Source: Spodoptera frugiperda (Eukaryota; Arthropoda; Insecta; Lepidoptera; Noctuidae). From it: a stretch of 64,000 bases of DNA. The notes beneath the pieces are model-generated. The model did not search any database. It had not been told where the DNA came from and saw nothing but the letters and a program-made list of their open reading frames with translations. Where the stretch lies: the NCBI RefSeq assembly GCF_023101765.2, contig NC_064224.1, positions 5,474,103 through 5,538,102 on the forward strand. The letters are read 5' to 3'. Shown piece after piece: positions 10,599-19,368 of the stretch; the first letter of the stretch is position 1; every line of letters starts with the position of its first letter. The translations under genes and the position numbers were made by a program.

Positions 10599-10927
10599 GT
10601 AGTCACGACCTTTGGGATGCTCATCCAGCGATCTCAGGGAAGACGGTAGCACAGTGGTCACGTGCTACCGTGTAACTTGCACAGCGAGGCTAATGGGAGG
10701 TACACGTCTCCCTAGGGATGTGCCGTAACAGGCGTTGCACCATAGGGGCTCCGGAGCAGGTCTAATTAGAATACTCGGTGCCCCTTATCGGTGCTAAAGG
10801 TGGCCACCGGGGTGGTTTTATTGAGCTAAAAATCCCACACTCCCTAGTCTTTCTCCCCAAAAAGCTAGGCGCCTTTTGAAGGATTCACCTCGTCATCAAA
10901 AAAAAAATTTAAAATGTAGTCACGACC
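10599..10927 (+). mobile_element. 305-bp poly(A) retroelement with 12-bp TSD
   Basis: The perfect duplication gtagtcacgacc lies at 10599-10610 and 10916-10927. The body 10611-10915 is GC-richer than its flanks and ends in a run of about ten A followed by tttaaaat. Near the 5' side, ggtagcacagtggtcacgtg contains TAGCACAGTGG, a perfect match to the tRNA A-box pattern TRGCNNAGTGG, but I see no good B box downstream. It is either a SINE with a worn B box or the 3' end of a LINE. No other copy occurs in this window. Confidence 0.8.
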
Positions 10928-10966
10928 AATCTCCTCACTCGATAGTTTGCAAAGTAATTCCGAGAG

Positions 10967-11310
10967 GGGTCTACCTTTATTAGTAGAATTTTTTTGGTCA
11001 TAATTTTATTTTGCATTACAACGCATGGCAGAAACTTCATTTCGCAGAAAATCATTTGGTATACCATCATTTGCAATACATTAAAAACGCATAATTTTGT
11101 AAGTCAGAATCATCTTTAGGCATAAATTGATACGCATAATAATTGAAAGGTAGAACCATCATATTGCAGAATGTTCACTTTCAGAATCGTCTTTTGGCAT
11201 ACTTTTTATATCCATAATAATTAAAAAGTATAACCATCATATCTCAGAATGTTCACAGTTAGAATTGTCTTTTGGCATACTTTAATATCCATAATAATTG
11301 AAAGACTCAT
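10967..11310. repeat. Left arm of composite transposon, tandem subterminal repeats
   Basis: The segment cagaatgttcac begins at 11167 and again at 11245. Each is followed by ttggcatact, tatccataataatt and accatcatat-like pieces, so two 78-bp units are evident, with a third, shorter unit just upstream from about 11102. The repeated ggcata and cagaat words match the complement of the right arm. Confidence 0.75.
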
Positions 11311-11315
11311 CTATC

Positions 11316-11397
11316 ACGCAAGCAAGCATGCAGCATGCAAGCAAGCATGCAGCATGCAAGCAGGCTTGCAACAAGCAAGCAAACAAGCATGCAGCGT

Positions 11398-11451
<54 letters not shown>

Positions 11452-11452
11452 T

Positions 11453-11486
<34 letters not shown>

Positions 11487-12548
11487 AGCAGCATGCAGCA
11501 AGCAGCAAGCAGCAAGCAGCAAGCAGCAAGCAGCAAGCAGCAAGCAGCAAGCAGCAAGCAGCAAGCAGCAAGCAGCAAGCAGCAAGCAGCAAGCAGCAAG
11601 CAGCAAGCAGCAAGCAGCAAGCAGCAAGCAGCAAGCAGCAAGCAGCAAGCAGCAAGCAGCAAGCAGCAAGCAGCAAGCAGCAAGCAGCAAGCAGCAAGCA
11701 GCAAGCAGCAAGCAGCAAGCAGCAAGCAGCAAGCAGCAAGCAGCAAGCAGCAAGCAGCAAGCAGCAAGCAGCAAGCAGCAAGCAGCAAGCAGCAAGCAGC
11801 AAGCAGCAAGCAGCAAGCAGCAAGCAGCAAGCAGCAAGCAGCAAGCAGCAAGCAGCAAGCAGCAAGCAGCAAGCAGCAGCAGCAAGCAGCAAGCAGCAAG
11901 CAGCAAGCAGCAAGCAGCAAGCAGCAAGCAGCAAGCAGCAAGCAGCAAGCAGCAAGCAGCAAGCAAGCAAGCATGCAAGCAAACAAGCAGCAAGCAAGCA
12001 AGCAGCAAGCAGCAAGCAGCAAGCAGCAAGCAGCAAGCAGCAAGCAGCAAGCAGCAAGCAGCAAGCAGCAAGCAGCAAGCAGCAAGCAGCAAGCAGCAAG
12101 CAGCAAGCAGCAAGCAGCAAGCAGCAAGCAGCAAGCAGCAAGCAGCAAGCAGCAAGCAGCAAGCAGCAAGCAGCAAGCAGCAAGCAGCAAGCAGCAAGCA
12201 GCAAGCAGCAAGCAGCAAGCAGCAAGCAGCAAGCAGCAAGCAGCAAGCAGCAAGCAGCAAGCAGCAAGCAGCAAGCAGCAAGCAGCAAGCAGCAAGCAGC
12301 AAGCAGCAAGCAGCAAGCAGCAAGCAGCAAGCAGCAAGCAGCAAGCAGCAAGCAGCAAGCAGCAAGCAGCAAGCAGCAAGCAGCAAGCAGCAAGCAGCAA
12401 GCAGCAAGCAGCAAGCAGCAAGCAGCAAGCAGCAAGCAGCAAGCAGCAAGCAGCAAGCAGCAAGCAGCAAGCAAGCAAGCATGCAAGCAAGCAAGCAAGC
12501 AGCATGCAAGCAAGCATGCAGCAAGCAAACAGCATGCAAGCAAGCATG
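11316..12548. repeat. AGCAAGC heptamer minisatellite array
   Basis: The core array runs about 11493-12472 as near-perfect 7-bp units (agcaagc). It has one short variant (agcagcagcagc) at about 11874-11883 and one island of aagc tetramers with gcatgc and caaac words at about 11955-12003. Both edges are made of aagc tetramers and gcatgc words. Because 7 is not a multiple of 3 and no unit makes a stop, several frames on both strands stay open for 400-500 codons, giving KQQAASS or LLLAACC heptad peptides. These are artefacts of composition, not genes. The copy number is probably polymorphic or assembly-dependent. Confidence 0.95.
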
Positions 12549-12554
12549 TAAAAA

Positions 12555-12770
12555 CAACAATGTTTCCGTCACGGCTCCGGCGCTGCGGGGCTCCGGCGGC
12601 CCCACGCGCGCTAATCGTCGCAGACGGCTTTCGCTCACCACCGCAGCTTCGGCTTGTTGGCCGGCTTCGCCGGCCAGCCTCAGCAGCGGCGGCTCGCTCG
12701 CAGCCGCCTGCTCCTCAGCCCGCGGGCCGCCTCGCCCCTCCGCGCCTACGCGATTTTAAATTGCACTCTA
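12555..12770. other. CpG-rich block inside the composite transposon
   Basis: About 200 bp of very GC- and CpG-rich sequence (ctccggcgctgcggggctcc, cagcagcggcggctcgctcg, cctccgcgcctacgcg) sits abruptly between the minisatellite and the AT-rich right arm. It includes the hairpin tggccgg-cttcg-ccggcca near 12657-12675. Frames read through it from the array but show no recognisable protein. It may be captured host DNA. Confidence 0.7.
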
Positions 12771-12829
12771 GGGGTAGGGCAGACAAGACTACGTGCAGTC
12801 GGTTTTGCAGCGATTCGGTTCTGTCACTT

Positions 12830-13140
12830 CACTAACTTTTATTCTACCATCTTCTTAATATGCCAAGTGAAATTATGCCAAACAATCGTCGCTCTAAATA
12901 AACGTTATGTGAAACAAAATTATGCAAAATTAAGCTTTGCCAAACGTAATTATGCCAAATAAAATTCTACCATCTTAAAAATATGCCTTTGTAAATTCGG
13001 ATATATAAACATTCGGCAAAACAATAATTATATTAAACAATTTTTATGCCATATGTATATTCGTTCAAAGAAGATTCTGCCAGGTGTGTTATGCCAAACA
13101 AATTTCGGACCATTAAAATTCTGCCAGATAGAGGGAACCC
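12830..13140. repeat. Right arm of composite transposon
   Basis: Repeated atgcca, attctacca / attctgcca and aattatgcc words, complementary to the left arm words, spaced irregularly up to the gagggaaccc end at 13140. Confidence 0.75.
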
Positions 13141-13170
13141 TTCCGAGAGTTGTATTATAAAGCATGTATT

Positions 13171-13458
13171 GACTGCATCGTTGGTCGAGTGGTCGCAAGT
13201 GCGACCGCCGTACAACTACAAGGCGTCTCTGGTTCGATTCCCGGGTCAGGCAAAGTATTTGGCTTTTTTCGGTTTTCCGAAAATTTCTCAGTAGTAGCAC
13301 GGAGTCTGGAATTGTGTCCAGTATATGGCAATAGGCTCACCCCCTATTACATGGGACTTCTAACAGAAATGGTGAAAAAGTGGGTGTACGTTGTGTAGCG
13401 GCATTACATGTCGTAATGAGCACCTCTACCTACCCCTTCGGGGATAAAAGGCGTCACG
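13171..13458 (+). mobile_element. SINE family A copy with expanded anticodon region
   Basis: Head gactgcatcgttggtcgagt, ggtcgcaagtgcgac; B box ggttcgattcccgggtc intact. Between the boxes, cgccgtacaactacaaggcg replaces the usual tgccgggcaaggg, giving a variant tRNA-like arm. The core and the ccccttcggggataaaaggcg end are well conserved. It lies 31 bp outside the composite transposon. No clear TSD. Confidence 0.88.
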
Positions 13459-13718
13459 TAGTGCAGTGGCAGCCGCCAAAACAGGTAAAAAATCTTATCT
13501 AATTTAGGAAAGGAAATCGTTTGCTGGTAATCGTTATGTGAAGGTCGGAAGGAGGATGTCAGCTGATCACACAATTATATACACGCCGTACTAAATTGTA
13601 ATAGTAATATACCCTCCCCCCGTAATGCAGAATATTTTGCGTACATAATGTTTAATAATACAGTAACCTGTAGCATTTTACAAGTTATTGAAACTTGATG
13701 CCCGTCTTATATGCAACT

Positions 13719-13999
13719 TCACGCCTTTGATCTTCGAAGGGGTAGGCAGAGGTGCATATTGCGGCACGTATGCCGCTACACAATGTACACCCACTTTCAC
13801 TATTTGCGTCATAAGTCCCATAGGGGGTGAGCCTATTGCCATATTATATTGGGCACAATTCCTAACATCGTACTACTATTGAGAAATTTTAGAAATATCG
13901 AAAAAAGTCCAGCCATTTGCTGTTTTCCCGACGCGAGAATCGAACCCAAAACCCTTGTACGAGTCGCACTTGCGACCACTTGACCAACGAGGCAGTCAC
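13719..13999 (-). mobile_element. SINE family A copy
   Basis: Minus-strand copy from the tcacgcctttgatcttcgaag 3' end at 13719 to the gaccaacgaggcagtcac head at about 13999. The middle is well kept (cccatagggggtgagcctat, gagaatcgaacccaaaaccc as the antisense B box). Confidence 0.88.
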
Positions 14000-14675
14000 G
14001 TTCAGTATAGTCTCAGACTTGGTGCCTAGTTTACGATCTATAAACACAATCTTTTGATAATGTTTTAACAAATAATAACTTTATCAATCATCTTCAAGTA
14101 AATTCTTGCGAAACTAATGCAGTATATGAAAATTGAACGTCATATAAAAAATACATAAACAGATCACTTATCAATCTCTTTTATGTGCATTTTATTTAAA
14201 ATAAACTTTAAATATATGTAAATAAAGATTCGTGTGCAATGAACTATTGTTGAGGCTATTCTCTGAAGAGATTGGACTAGATAATAATGTATTTTGATGT
14301 AAATAACAGATAAATAAGACTTTAAAGATATATTGAAAATACTATTGTGTAGTAAAAATTGGATAAGTAAATAGTTTTTAATATAAAGAAATGAAGATTT
14401 TATTAAGAAGAGGTAAAAACAAAATGTATAAAATTTTACGATTACTTTTATCTTAGGTTATAGAATTAAAATAAAATTCGATAAAGGAGTTGTTAGACTT
14501 TTAGTTTAGTTTTGAGTTTGAAAAATAAAATGTAAGTAAACATATGTATTAGGTGCTACGCTGCCAGACGAAAACAAATGTAAAAGAATGAAAACCGTCC
14601 ATCGGGATCATTTCCTGGTGTGAAAAATATCTAATTTACTCCTCAAAAAAAAATTGTTAGGGGTTTAATATTTGT
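14000..14675. other. Unassigned AT-rich DNA
   Basis: No recognised feature; long A/T runs only. Confidence 0.35.
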
Positions 14676-14801
14676 GCGGATCTGCGGACGACCCGTGCGT
14701 GCAACGCAAGGCGCTGTCTTTAATCACTAAGAGTCTGACTCTCACTCACACCTCACCCAAGGCGGGAGAAGGCATTGGATGATTTTCTCCAAAAAAAAAA
14801 A
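14676..14801 (+). repeat. Short C-family retroelement with poly(A)
   Basis: Starts gcggatctgcggacgaccc, then tcactaagagtctgactctc, caaggcgggagaaggcattg, gatgattttctcc and about eleven A. Part of the middle (gggctccggctcgaaa) is deleted. No TSD could be read. Confidence 0.8.
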
Positions 14802-15132
14802 CAAATTATTTCGTAGGTAACACCTAAATAGTTAAACAGTGTTATCTAAGCCAGTTAATACGTTAAACCTGTACAAATACCATCGCATTTACTTTGAAAT
14901 GTAAACATTTTCGTACAAACCTACTTATATACATATACCATTGTTATGTATTTATTTACACAGTTGCCGACTAATGAAGATAACGCTTTCTTGTTTCCGA
15001 ACACTGGCTTATATTTCTTTTGTTGTCATTGCAGTGAATTGAAAATCATAATAAATATATTTTTCTTTTATTTAGTATTGGAATAGAAAAAAATTATAAA
15101 TTATACGGTCCATTAAATAGAAAATTAGTCAT
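14802..15132. other. Unassigned AT-rich DNA
   Basis: Nothing recognised. Confidence 0.35.
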
Positions 15133-15394
15133 TGTCTCGTCTGCCTGGTTGAGTGGTCGCAAGTGCGATTGCTGGGCAAGGGTTCTTGGGTTCGCCTGTG
15201 AGTCGGGCAAAGTATTGCTTGGCTTTACTCAGTATTCAGATTGCTGGAATTGTGCCCAGTATATCATACTAGGCTCAACCCCTATTACATGGAATTAATG
15301 ACACAAATGGCGAAAACTGGGTGTAAATTATACAGTGGTATTGCATGCCGTAATGTACACCTATGCCTTCCCTTTCTGAATAAAAGGCGTGACG
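15133..15394 (+). mobile_element. SINE family A copy, diverged
   Basis: Head tgtctcgtctgcctggttga, gtggtcgcaagtgcgattgc; weak B box (ggttcgcctgtgag); core tgctggaattgtgcccagta, tcaacccctattacatgg; tail ttctgaataaaaggcgtgac. A segment around the cagtagtagcacgg site is missing. Confidence 0.82.
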
Positions 15395-15924
15395 ATACTG
15401 TATACTGAAAAGTCGGAAACAGTTTATTATAAATACTAATTAGTATTATGAGCTTGCATTTTAATGTGAAACCATACTTACTTTGTCCAGATTAAAAAAT
15501 CGTGGTAGTTTTACAATATCTCAATCGCCATATCCACTATGGTTAATATTAAACTAATCAAATCAATTATAATAACCAACAACGTCTCAATAATTATATT
15601 ACCAACAATAATTAACCAATACAATACAACCACCTTGACTCTGGTACATTAGTATTAATACTGACCTTTGGCTGGAAATCGGCTCCAGACTAACAATAGC
15701 AGGGATATTTCAGTAAGACATATCCAATGACCGGAGATATGAGGCAAGTGGAAGGTCACGGAAACTGGGTCAGACCAAATTGCAGACTGAATCTGCGGTT
15801 TAGACATAAATATAACCTGTTTGTCTGTTGTACTTCGAAGGGAAGCACATATGACCGTGAAACAGTCGTTTGTGTAATGGATCCTTGTCCGACTGAATGG
15901 TATTTTGAGTGTAAATTTGTATAA
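15395..15924. other. Unassigned DNA
   Basis: Includes a 65-codon plus-strand frame at 15727-15924 with five cysteines. I do not recognise it, and a Helitron-like end begins at its stop; not called as a gene. Confidence 0.3.
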
Positions 15925-16013
15925 CTAGCTTCTGCCAGTGATTTCGTCCGCATTCCCATGGGATTAAAAGTGGCTTATTGTACCTAAGTTCAGCATATTA
16001 ATGTAGAAGATAG
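15925..16013 (-). repeat. Helitron-like 3' end, minus strand
   Basis: Read on the minus strand it ends ggcagaagctag, with T as the next base, the same CTAG-then-T ending as the copies at 34688 and 36336. The adjoining atcccatgggaatgcggacg and gccacttttaatccc fit the family interior. Confidence 0.6.
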
Positions 16014-16021
16014 GATATATA

Positions 16022-16200
16022 ACCTCACGCCTGTCTCCCATAGGTTTAGGTAGCGACTATAGAACGCCAATTGCTACTTTAGGATACAGATAGTAAAGTA
16101 CCCTAAGAAAAGGAGGAACTTCCGATTAGGCAAGGTGAACTTGCCTGGTGGGCTTTCTGCCCAACTGTTCTTTGTTGGGAATTTCTAACCATGTTTATTA
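16022..16200 (-). repeat. Dispersed family R copy
   Basis: cctcacgcctgtctcccata, ggtagcgactatagaacgcc, gtaaagtaccctaagaaaa, aggcaaggtgaacttgcctg, ggtgggctttctgcccaact. A partial reverse copy lies at 5074-5125. Orientation is assigned by analogy with SINE A, whose 3' end also reads cacgcct on the plus strand when inverted. Confidence 0.45.
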
Positions 16201-16271
16201 GCATGTAAACTTCATTATATTATTATGCGATGTAGGATTTATGACGTCATTTGTTGATTTTGATTGTCGAC

Positions 16272-16346
16272 GTTGAAGACAAGTGACAGATGACGAAAGT
16301 CACACATAGACGGTGTGACTTTTGTCATCTGTCACTTGTCTTCAAC
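16272..16346. repeat. 34-bp inverted repeat (strong hairpin)
   Basis: Arms 16272-16305 and 16313-16346 start gttgaagacaagtgacag; 33 of 34 positions pair across a 7-base loop (atagacg). The near identity implies recent origin. It could be a MITE or a hairpin-forming RNA. No related copy was seen in the window. Confidence 0.85.
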
Positions 16347-16829
16347 AGTCATCAGTCTTTTCATGCATGCTCGTCGGTTAATGGTTCTTTCAATTTGGCC
16401 CTTCTTTAATGTATTGCCAATCTGGTCGATAGATGTCCGTATATCCCTATAATAAAACAAATTAAATTGCTTACATCCCATTAAAACTAGTTCAAGCCGT
16501 AGATTCCAATAAATAAGAGAAAAACAAACAAAGCATTTACTAAGAACATGCGACTAACAGATTAATTGAACAATTTAATTTAAAAAGTCCCACGTCGGTA
16601 TAACCGATACAAATTGATGGCGTGTATTAAATGCAAGTATAAATTAATCCTTTTAATAGGTAATTACGTGTCACTTACAATCTAGATACCTTTAGTTAGT
16701 TAAATACTTCTACGTAAGTACTGAAAATTGTTGGAAATGTCCTTTTAAATTGTTGTGATTAATATCTATTTACTTTTTTATGAGGCATGCGCGTCACACT
16801 TGTCCAATCTTCGGACGTCCTACATGAAG
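16347..16829. other. Unassigned AT-rich DNA
   Basis: Nothing recognised. Confidence 0.35.
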
Positions 16830-17144
16830 AACTGGTTTGAAATATCGTTATATCGTCACGCCTTTTATCCCCGAAGGGGTAGGCAGAAGTGCACATTATG
16901 GCACGTAATGCCACTGTACAATGTACACCAACTTTTCACAATTTATGTTGTAAGTCCCATGTGGTGGTGAGCCTATTGCCATATACCGGGCACATTTCTA
17001 GAAAAACCGAAAATAGCCCAGCATTACTTAACCCGACCCGGCAATCGAACCCAAGACCCCTTTGCCTGGCAGTCGCACTTGCAACTCTGCCAACGAGGCA
17101 GTCTACTGCTACTAGACTACACGAACAACTGGTTTGAAATATCG
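16830..17144 (-). mobile_element. SINE family A copy with 18-bp TSD
   Basis: The perfect duplication aactggtttgaaatatcg lies at 16830-16847 and 17127-17144; the body is 16848-17126. On the minus strand it begins with about 25 bp (gttcgtgtagtctagtagca) ahead of the usual gactgcctcgttggc head. The core is conserved, but the stretch around the cagtagtagcacggag site is deleted. The intact 3' stem ccccgaaggggtagg lies at the left. Confidence 0.93.
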
Positions 17145-17287
17145 CTATCGTTAGCGGGTTTGTGATTGAACTATGGACCTTCTCTGCATAATTGAGTTTG
17201 CCATTATCTCCTCCTTTCTTAGGCGATTTGCGAGCGGTTTGCCATTATCAAACAGCGTTACTATCTATCAAAATAATGTATAGTCCT

Positions 17288-17360
17288 TTAGTGTAGTTTC
17301 CACCAGAGATGTGCTACGTAGCTATGTTACGAAGATGTAATAGCTCAGCTGTGCAACTAT
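17288..17360. repeat. MITE fragment (half)
   Basis: tccaccagagatgtgctacg and tagctatgttacgaag match the left part of the TIR element at 35130-35275. It is cut off by the C element at 17361. Confidence 0.5.
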
Positions 17361-17537
17361 TCCGGAGCTGCGGACTACGTAACGGTTTACTGGGGCTCCA
17401 GCTCAAAGTAGGAGAAGGAACAGACTCTTATTGACTAAGTACCACCCGGTACTTAGTCAATAAGAGTCTGACAGTCTCCCACCTCACCCAAGGCGGGAGA
17501 AGTCATTAGATGATATTCCGCTCTCAAAAAAAAAAAG
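17361..17537 (+). repeat. C-family element with an internal perfect hairpin
   Basis: Starts tccggagctgcggactacg and ends aaggcgggagaagtcattag / atgatattccg / poly(A). The normal gtggtttttagtcagtaag stretch is replaced by a perfect 23-bp inverted repeat (17421-17443 and 17448-17470, loop accc). The second arm carries the family sequence (acttagtcaataagagtctg); the first is its reverse copy. See findings. Confidence 0.85.
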
Positions 17538-18121
17538 AAAATATAAATGAAATCTGTGAAACTTATTGACGCTATAGGTAATCTATTCTAGTCTATTTAT
17601 CATCGATTGCTAATTCGAACTGCTAATATTTTAACTGATTAATTATAGAATTATAGCGATTGGAATTCACAGGAAACGACATGACACATTTATTTTTCAT
17701 TCAAATTAACATTGACATGTTTGAAGTTATTTACATCGGTAGAAATGTATTCGAAAGTAATTTTAATTTTAAAATCGTTCTTGTTACGTCATGTCTTTTT
17801 TTTTGCTTAACCGTGGCTTCCTGTCTTTCTTTGCTATTTTCATTCATGTAACATAGCGATTGTTTACCACATTCAGTGCCACCAACTTGCCCGGAGAGTC
17901 CACATAACGAGTTCAATGTTTTTGCTATTTCTTTCCAAAATGCAGGTGAATTTTCTGCTTAAAATAATACTGAAGACTAAACATACCCTAATCTAAAGAA
18001 TTGCGTGGGGGATGCGAGTCTACGGCACTGAAATAAAATTTACGTGGACTCTCCTGGCGAGTCGGTGGCACCGAATGTGTTACGTAACTAATACACATAA
18101 CAATGTGACTCATGTATTGAC
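17538..18121. other. Unassigned AT-rich DNA
   Basis: A 63-codon frame at 17660 is hydrophobic and AT-driven; not called. Confidence 0.35.
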
Positions 18122-18190
18122 GGTGTAGTGAAATTCATCACCCCTTACTCCTTTTGTGGGTATTGTAGAAGCCGATTAATGGATTATACA
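18122..18190 (+). repeat. Dispersed family J fragment
   Basis: gtgtagtgaaattcatcacc, ccttactccttttgtgggta, ttgtagaagccgattaatgg parallels 2220-2300. Confidence 0.4.
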
Positions 18191-18619
18191 TTTGAAACAG
18201 ATTGGATAGCACGGCTCTTTGGTAAAATTGAACCGGAGATTATTGTAAACCTAACAATATGCAGAAGAGCCTCGAGGCACATACGTCCGAACAGGACCGC
18301 GCCGTGATTGAAGAACAAACATCCAAACAAACTTTCACAATATTATATTAGTATTTTAGTATGATATTTAATGTAAGTAGGTATATTTTACAAAAAATAA
18401 GTATATAACGGTAAAATGGGGTGAATAGAAACTCAGGGGCGTTTTTTTTTTTATTACGATTATTAGTTTGTTTTTTAATAAAGCATTTTTGGTTTTAATA
18501 ATGAATTAATAACAAATTTTTAAATGGTGTAAACAGTTCTAAATTACGTGAAAACACAACAAAATGTTGTTCCTATTTACCCCTGATTTGTTTCTATTCA
18601 CCCCGTTTTACGGTAATTA
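18191..18619. other. Unassigned AT-rich DNA
   Basis: Nothing recognised apart from a short repeated ttcaccccgttttacgg / gtaaaatggggtgaatagaa pair (about 18412-18431 and 18596-18615) that is inverted with respect to itself and could bracket a small MITE. Confidence 0.4.
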
Positions 18620-18716
18620 AACGTATTATTACGTTTAAAGTAATCAAAACAAGAGCGCGTACGACGCTCTGATTGCTTGGATTATATGAACCATCCTTTA
18701 AACGAAAAGCAAACTC
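18620..18716. repeat. MITE family N, decayed copy
   Basis: ttacgtttaaagtaatcaaa, caagagcgcgtacgacgctc, tgattgcttgg and tttaaacgaaaagcaaactc correspond to the copy at 51337-51473. Confidence 0.5.
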
Positions 18717-19179
18717 ATAATAAAGGTACTGATCGTATCCTAAATTTGGTCACACATATCCTACATAACTAAACTACTCAATACAGAAACCTTTTGTGAA
18801 GAAAGCAATACAAATTACCCAGATTGTGTACCCAATACCTTTTACGTTACCTAATGTATTTGGCAATCCATCACAAGGAATTCCCCAGACCGATTTATAG
18901 ACATCTTAAATTACCTGGAACATAAGTGGACCTAGATCGAGTTCTAGACCCAATTCTAGACTATAATAGTCTAGCCATTCAGACTAGAATTGTGAATGTA
19001 AGTATCGATTTAACAATTTAGCAAGACACAGTGTATTGTGTGATCTTTGGTCAAAGGTAACGGAGATTTGAGCGTTTACGTTTTCGTTTTGTGTTCGTAG
19101 ATAATTTGTATGGGAACTTGGTTTATCTAAATTACTGAGATGGTGACGTGGTAAGAAAATTAAAAATCTGTTTAGATCG
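18717..19179. other. Unassigned AT-rich DNA
   Basis: Contains ctagac-rich words near 18930-18985; no family recognised. Confidence 0.35.
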
Positions 19180-19348
19180 TCAGTTATTAGAACTTGAGAC
19201 GGGATATTTACCATATTTATTTATTTCGATGAGATTCCGATATTTCGGCACTGTTGCAAGCGCCATAATCAAGGATGAACTGAAACTCATCGAAATAAAT
19301 AAACATGGTAAATATCACGTCTCAAGTCCTAATAATACCATCAGTTAT
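19180..19348. mobile_element. Long-arm hairpin MITE
   Basis: Arms 19186-19233 and 19286-19333 pair at 45 of 48 positions (ending tttatttatttcgatgag) across a 52-bp loop. The octamer tcagttat occurs at 19180-19187 and 19341-19348 and may be the target duplication; it overlaps the arm by two bases. Only one copy in the window. The two short frames over it are artefacts of the arms. Confidence 0.8.
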
Positions 19349-19368
19349 GTAATGAAAAAATATTAGAC

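Larger units (their letters stand above)
10958..13149. mobile_element. Composite DNA transposon with internal minisatellite
   Basis: The perfect 9-bp direct repeat ttccgagag lies at 10958-10966 and 13141-13149, so the element is 10967-13140 (2,174 bp). The left end starts gggtctacctttatt; the reverse complement of the right end starts gggttccctctatct. Without gaps they share GGGT, then AGAATTTT at offset 18-25 and TGGTC at offset 28-32. Inside the ends, AT-rich arms carry repeated ggcata / cagaat motifs on the left and their complements atgcc / attctgcc on the right. Between the arms lie the AGCAAGC minisatellite (about 11316-12548) and a CpG-rich block (about 12560-12770). There is no transposase frame, so it is non-autonomous. 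A 9-bp TSD with long subterminal inverted arrays fits a Mutator-like or foldback element; that assignment is inference. Confidence 0.85.

Noticed and set aside
10314..10661. 115-codon minus-strand frame
   Set aside because: Its first part lies inside the TSD-bounded retroelement inserted at 10611, so the frame is accidental; no recognisable domain.
11316..12548. CRISPR-like array
   Set aside because: Unit is 7 bp with no spacers and the surrounding DNA is eukaryotic TE sequence.
11249..12835. Long open frames (up to 528 codons, both strands) of Lys/Gln/Ala/Ser or Leu/Ala/Cys
   Set aside because: They are reading of a stop-free 7-bp tandem repeat in several frames on both strands; no start context, domain or conservation argument.
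13688..13882. 64-codon frame
   Set aside because: Antisense of a SINE A copy.
15727..15924. 65-codon Cys-containing plus-strand frame
   Set aside because: No signal peptide, no recognisable cysteine pattern, ends against a Helitron-like terminus; single weak frame in AT-rich DNA.
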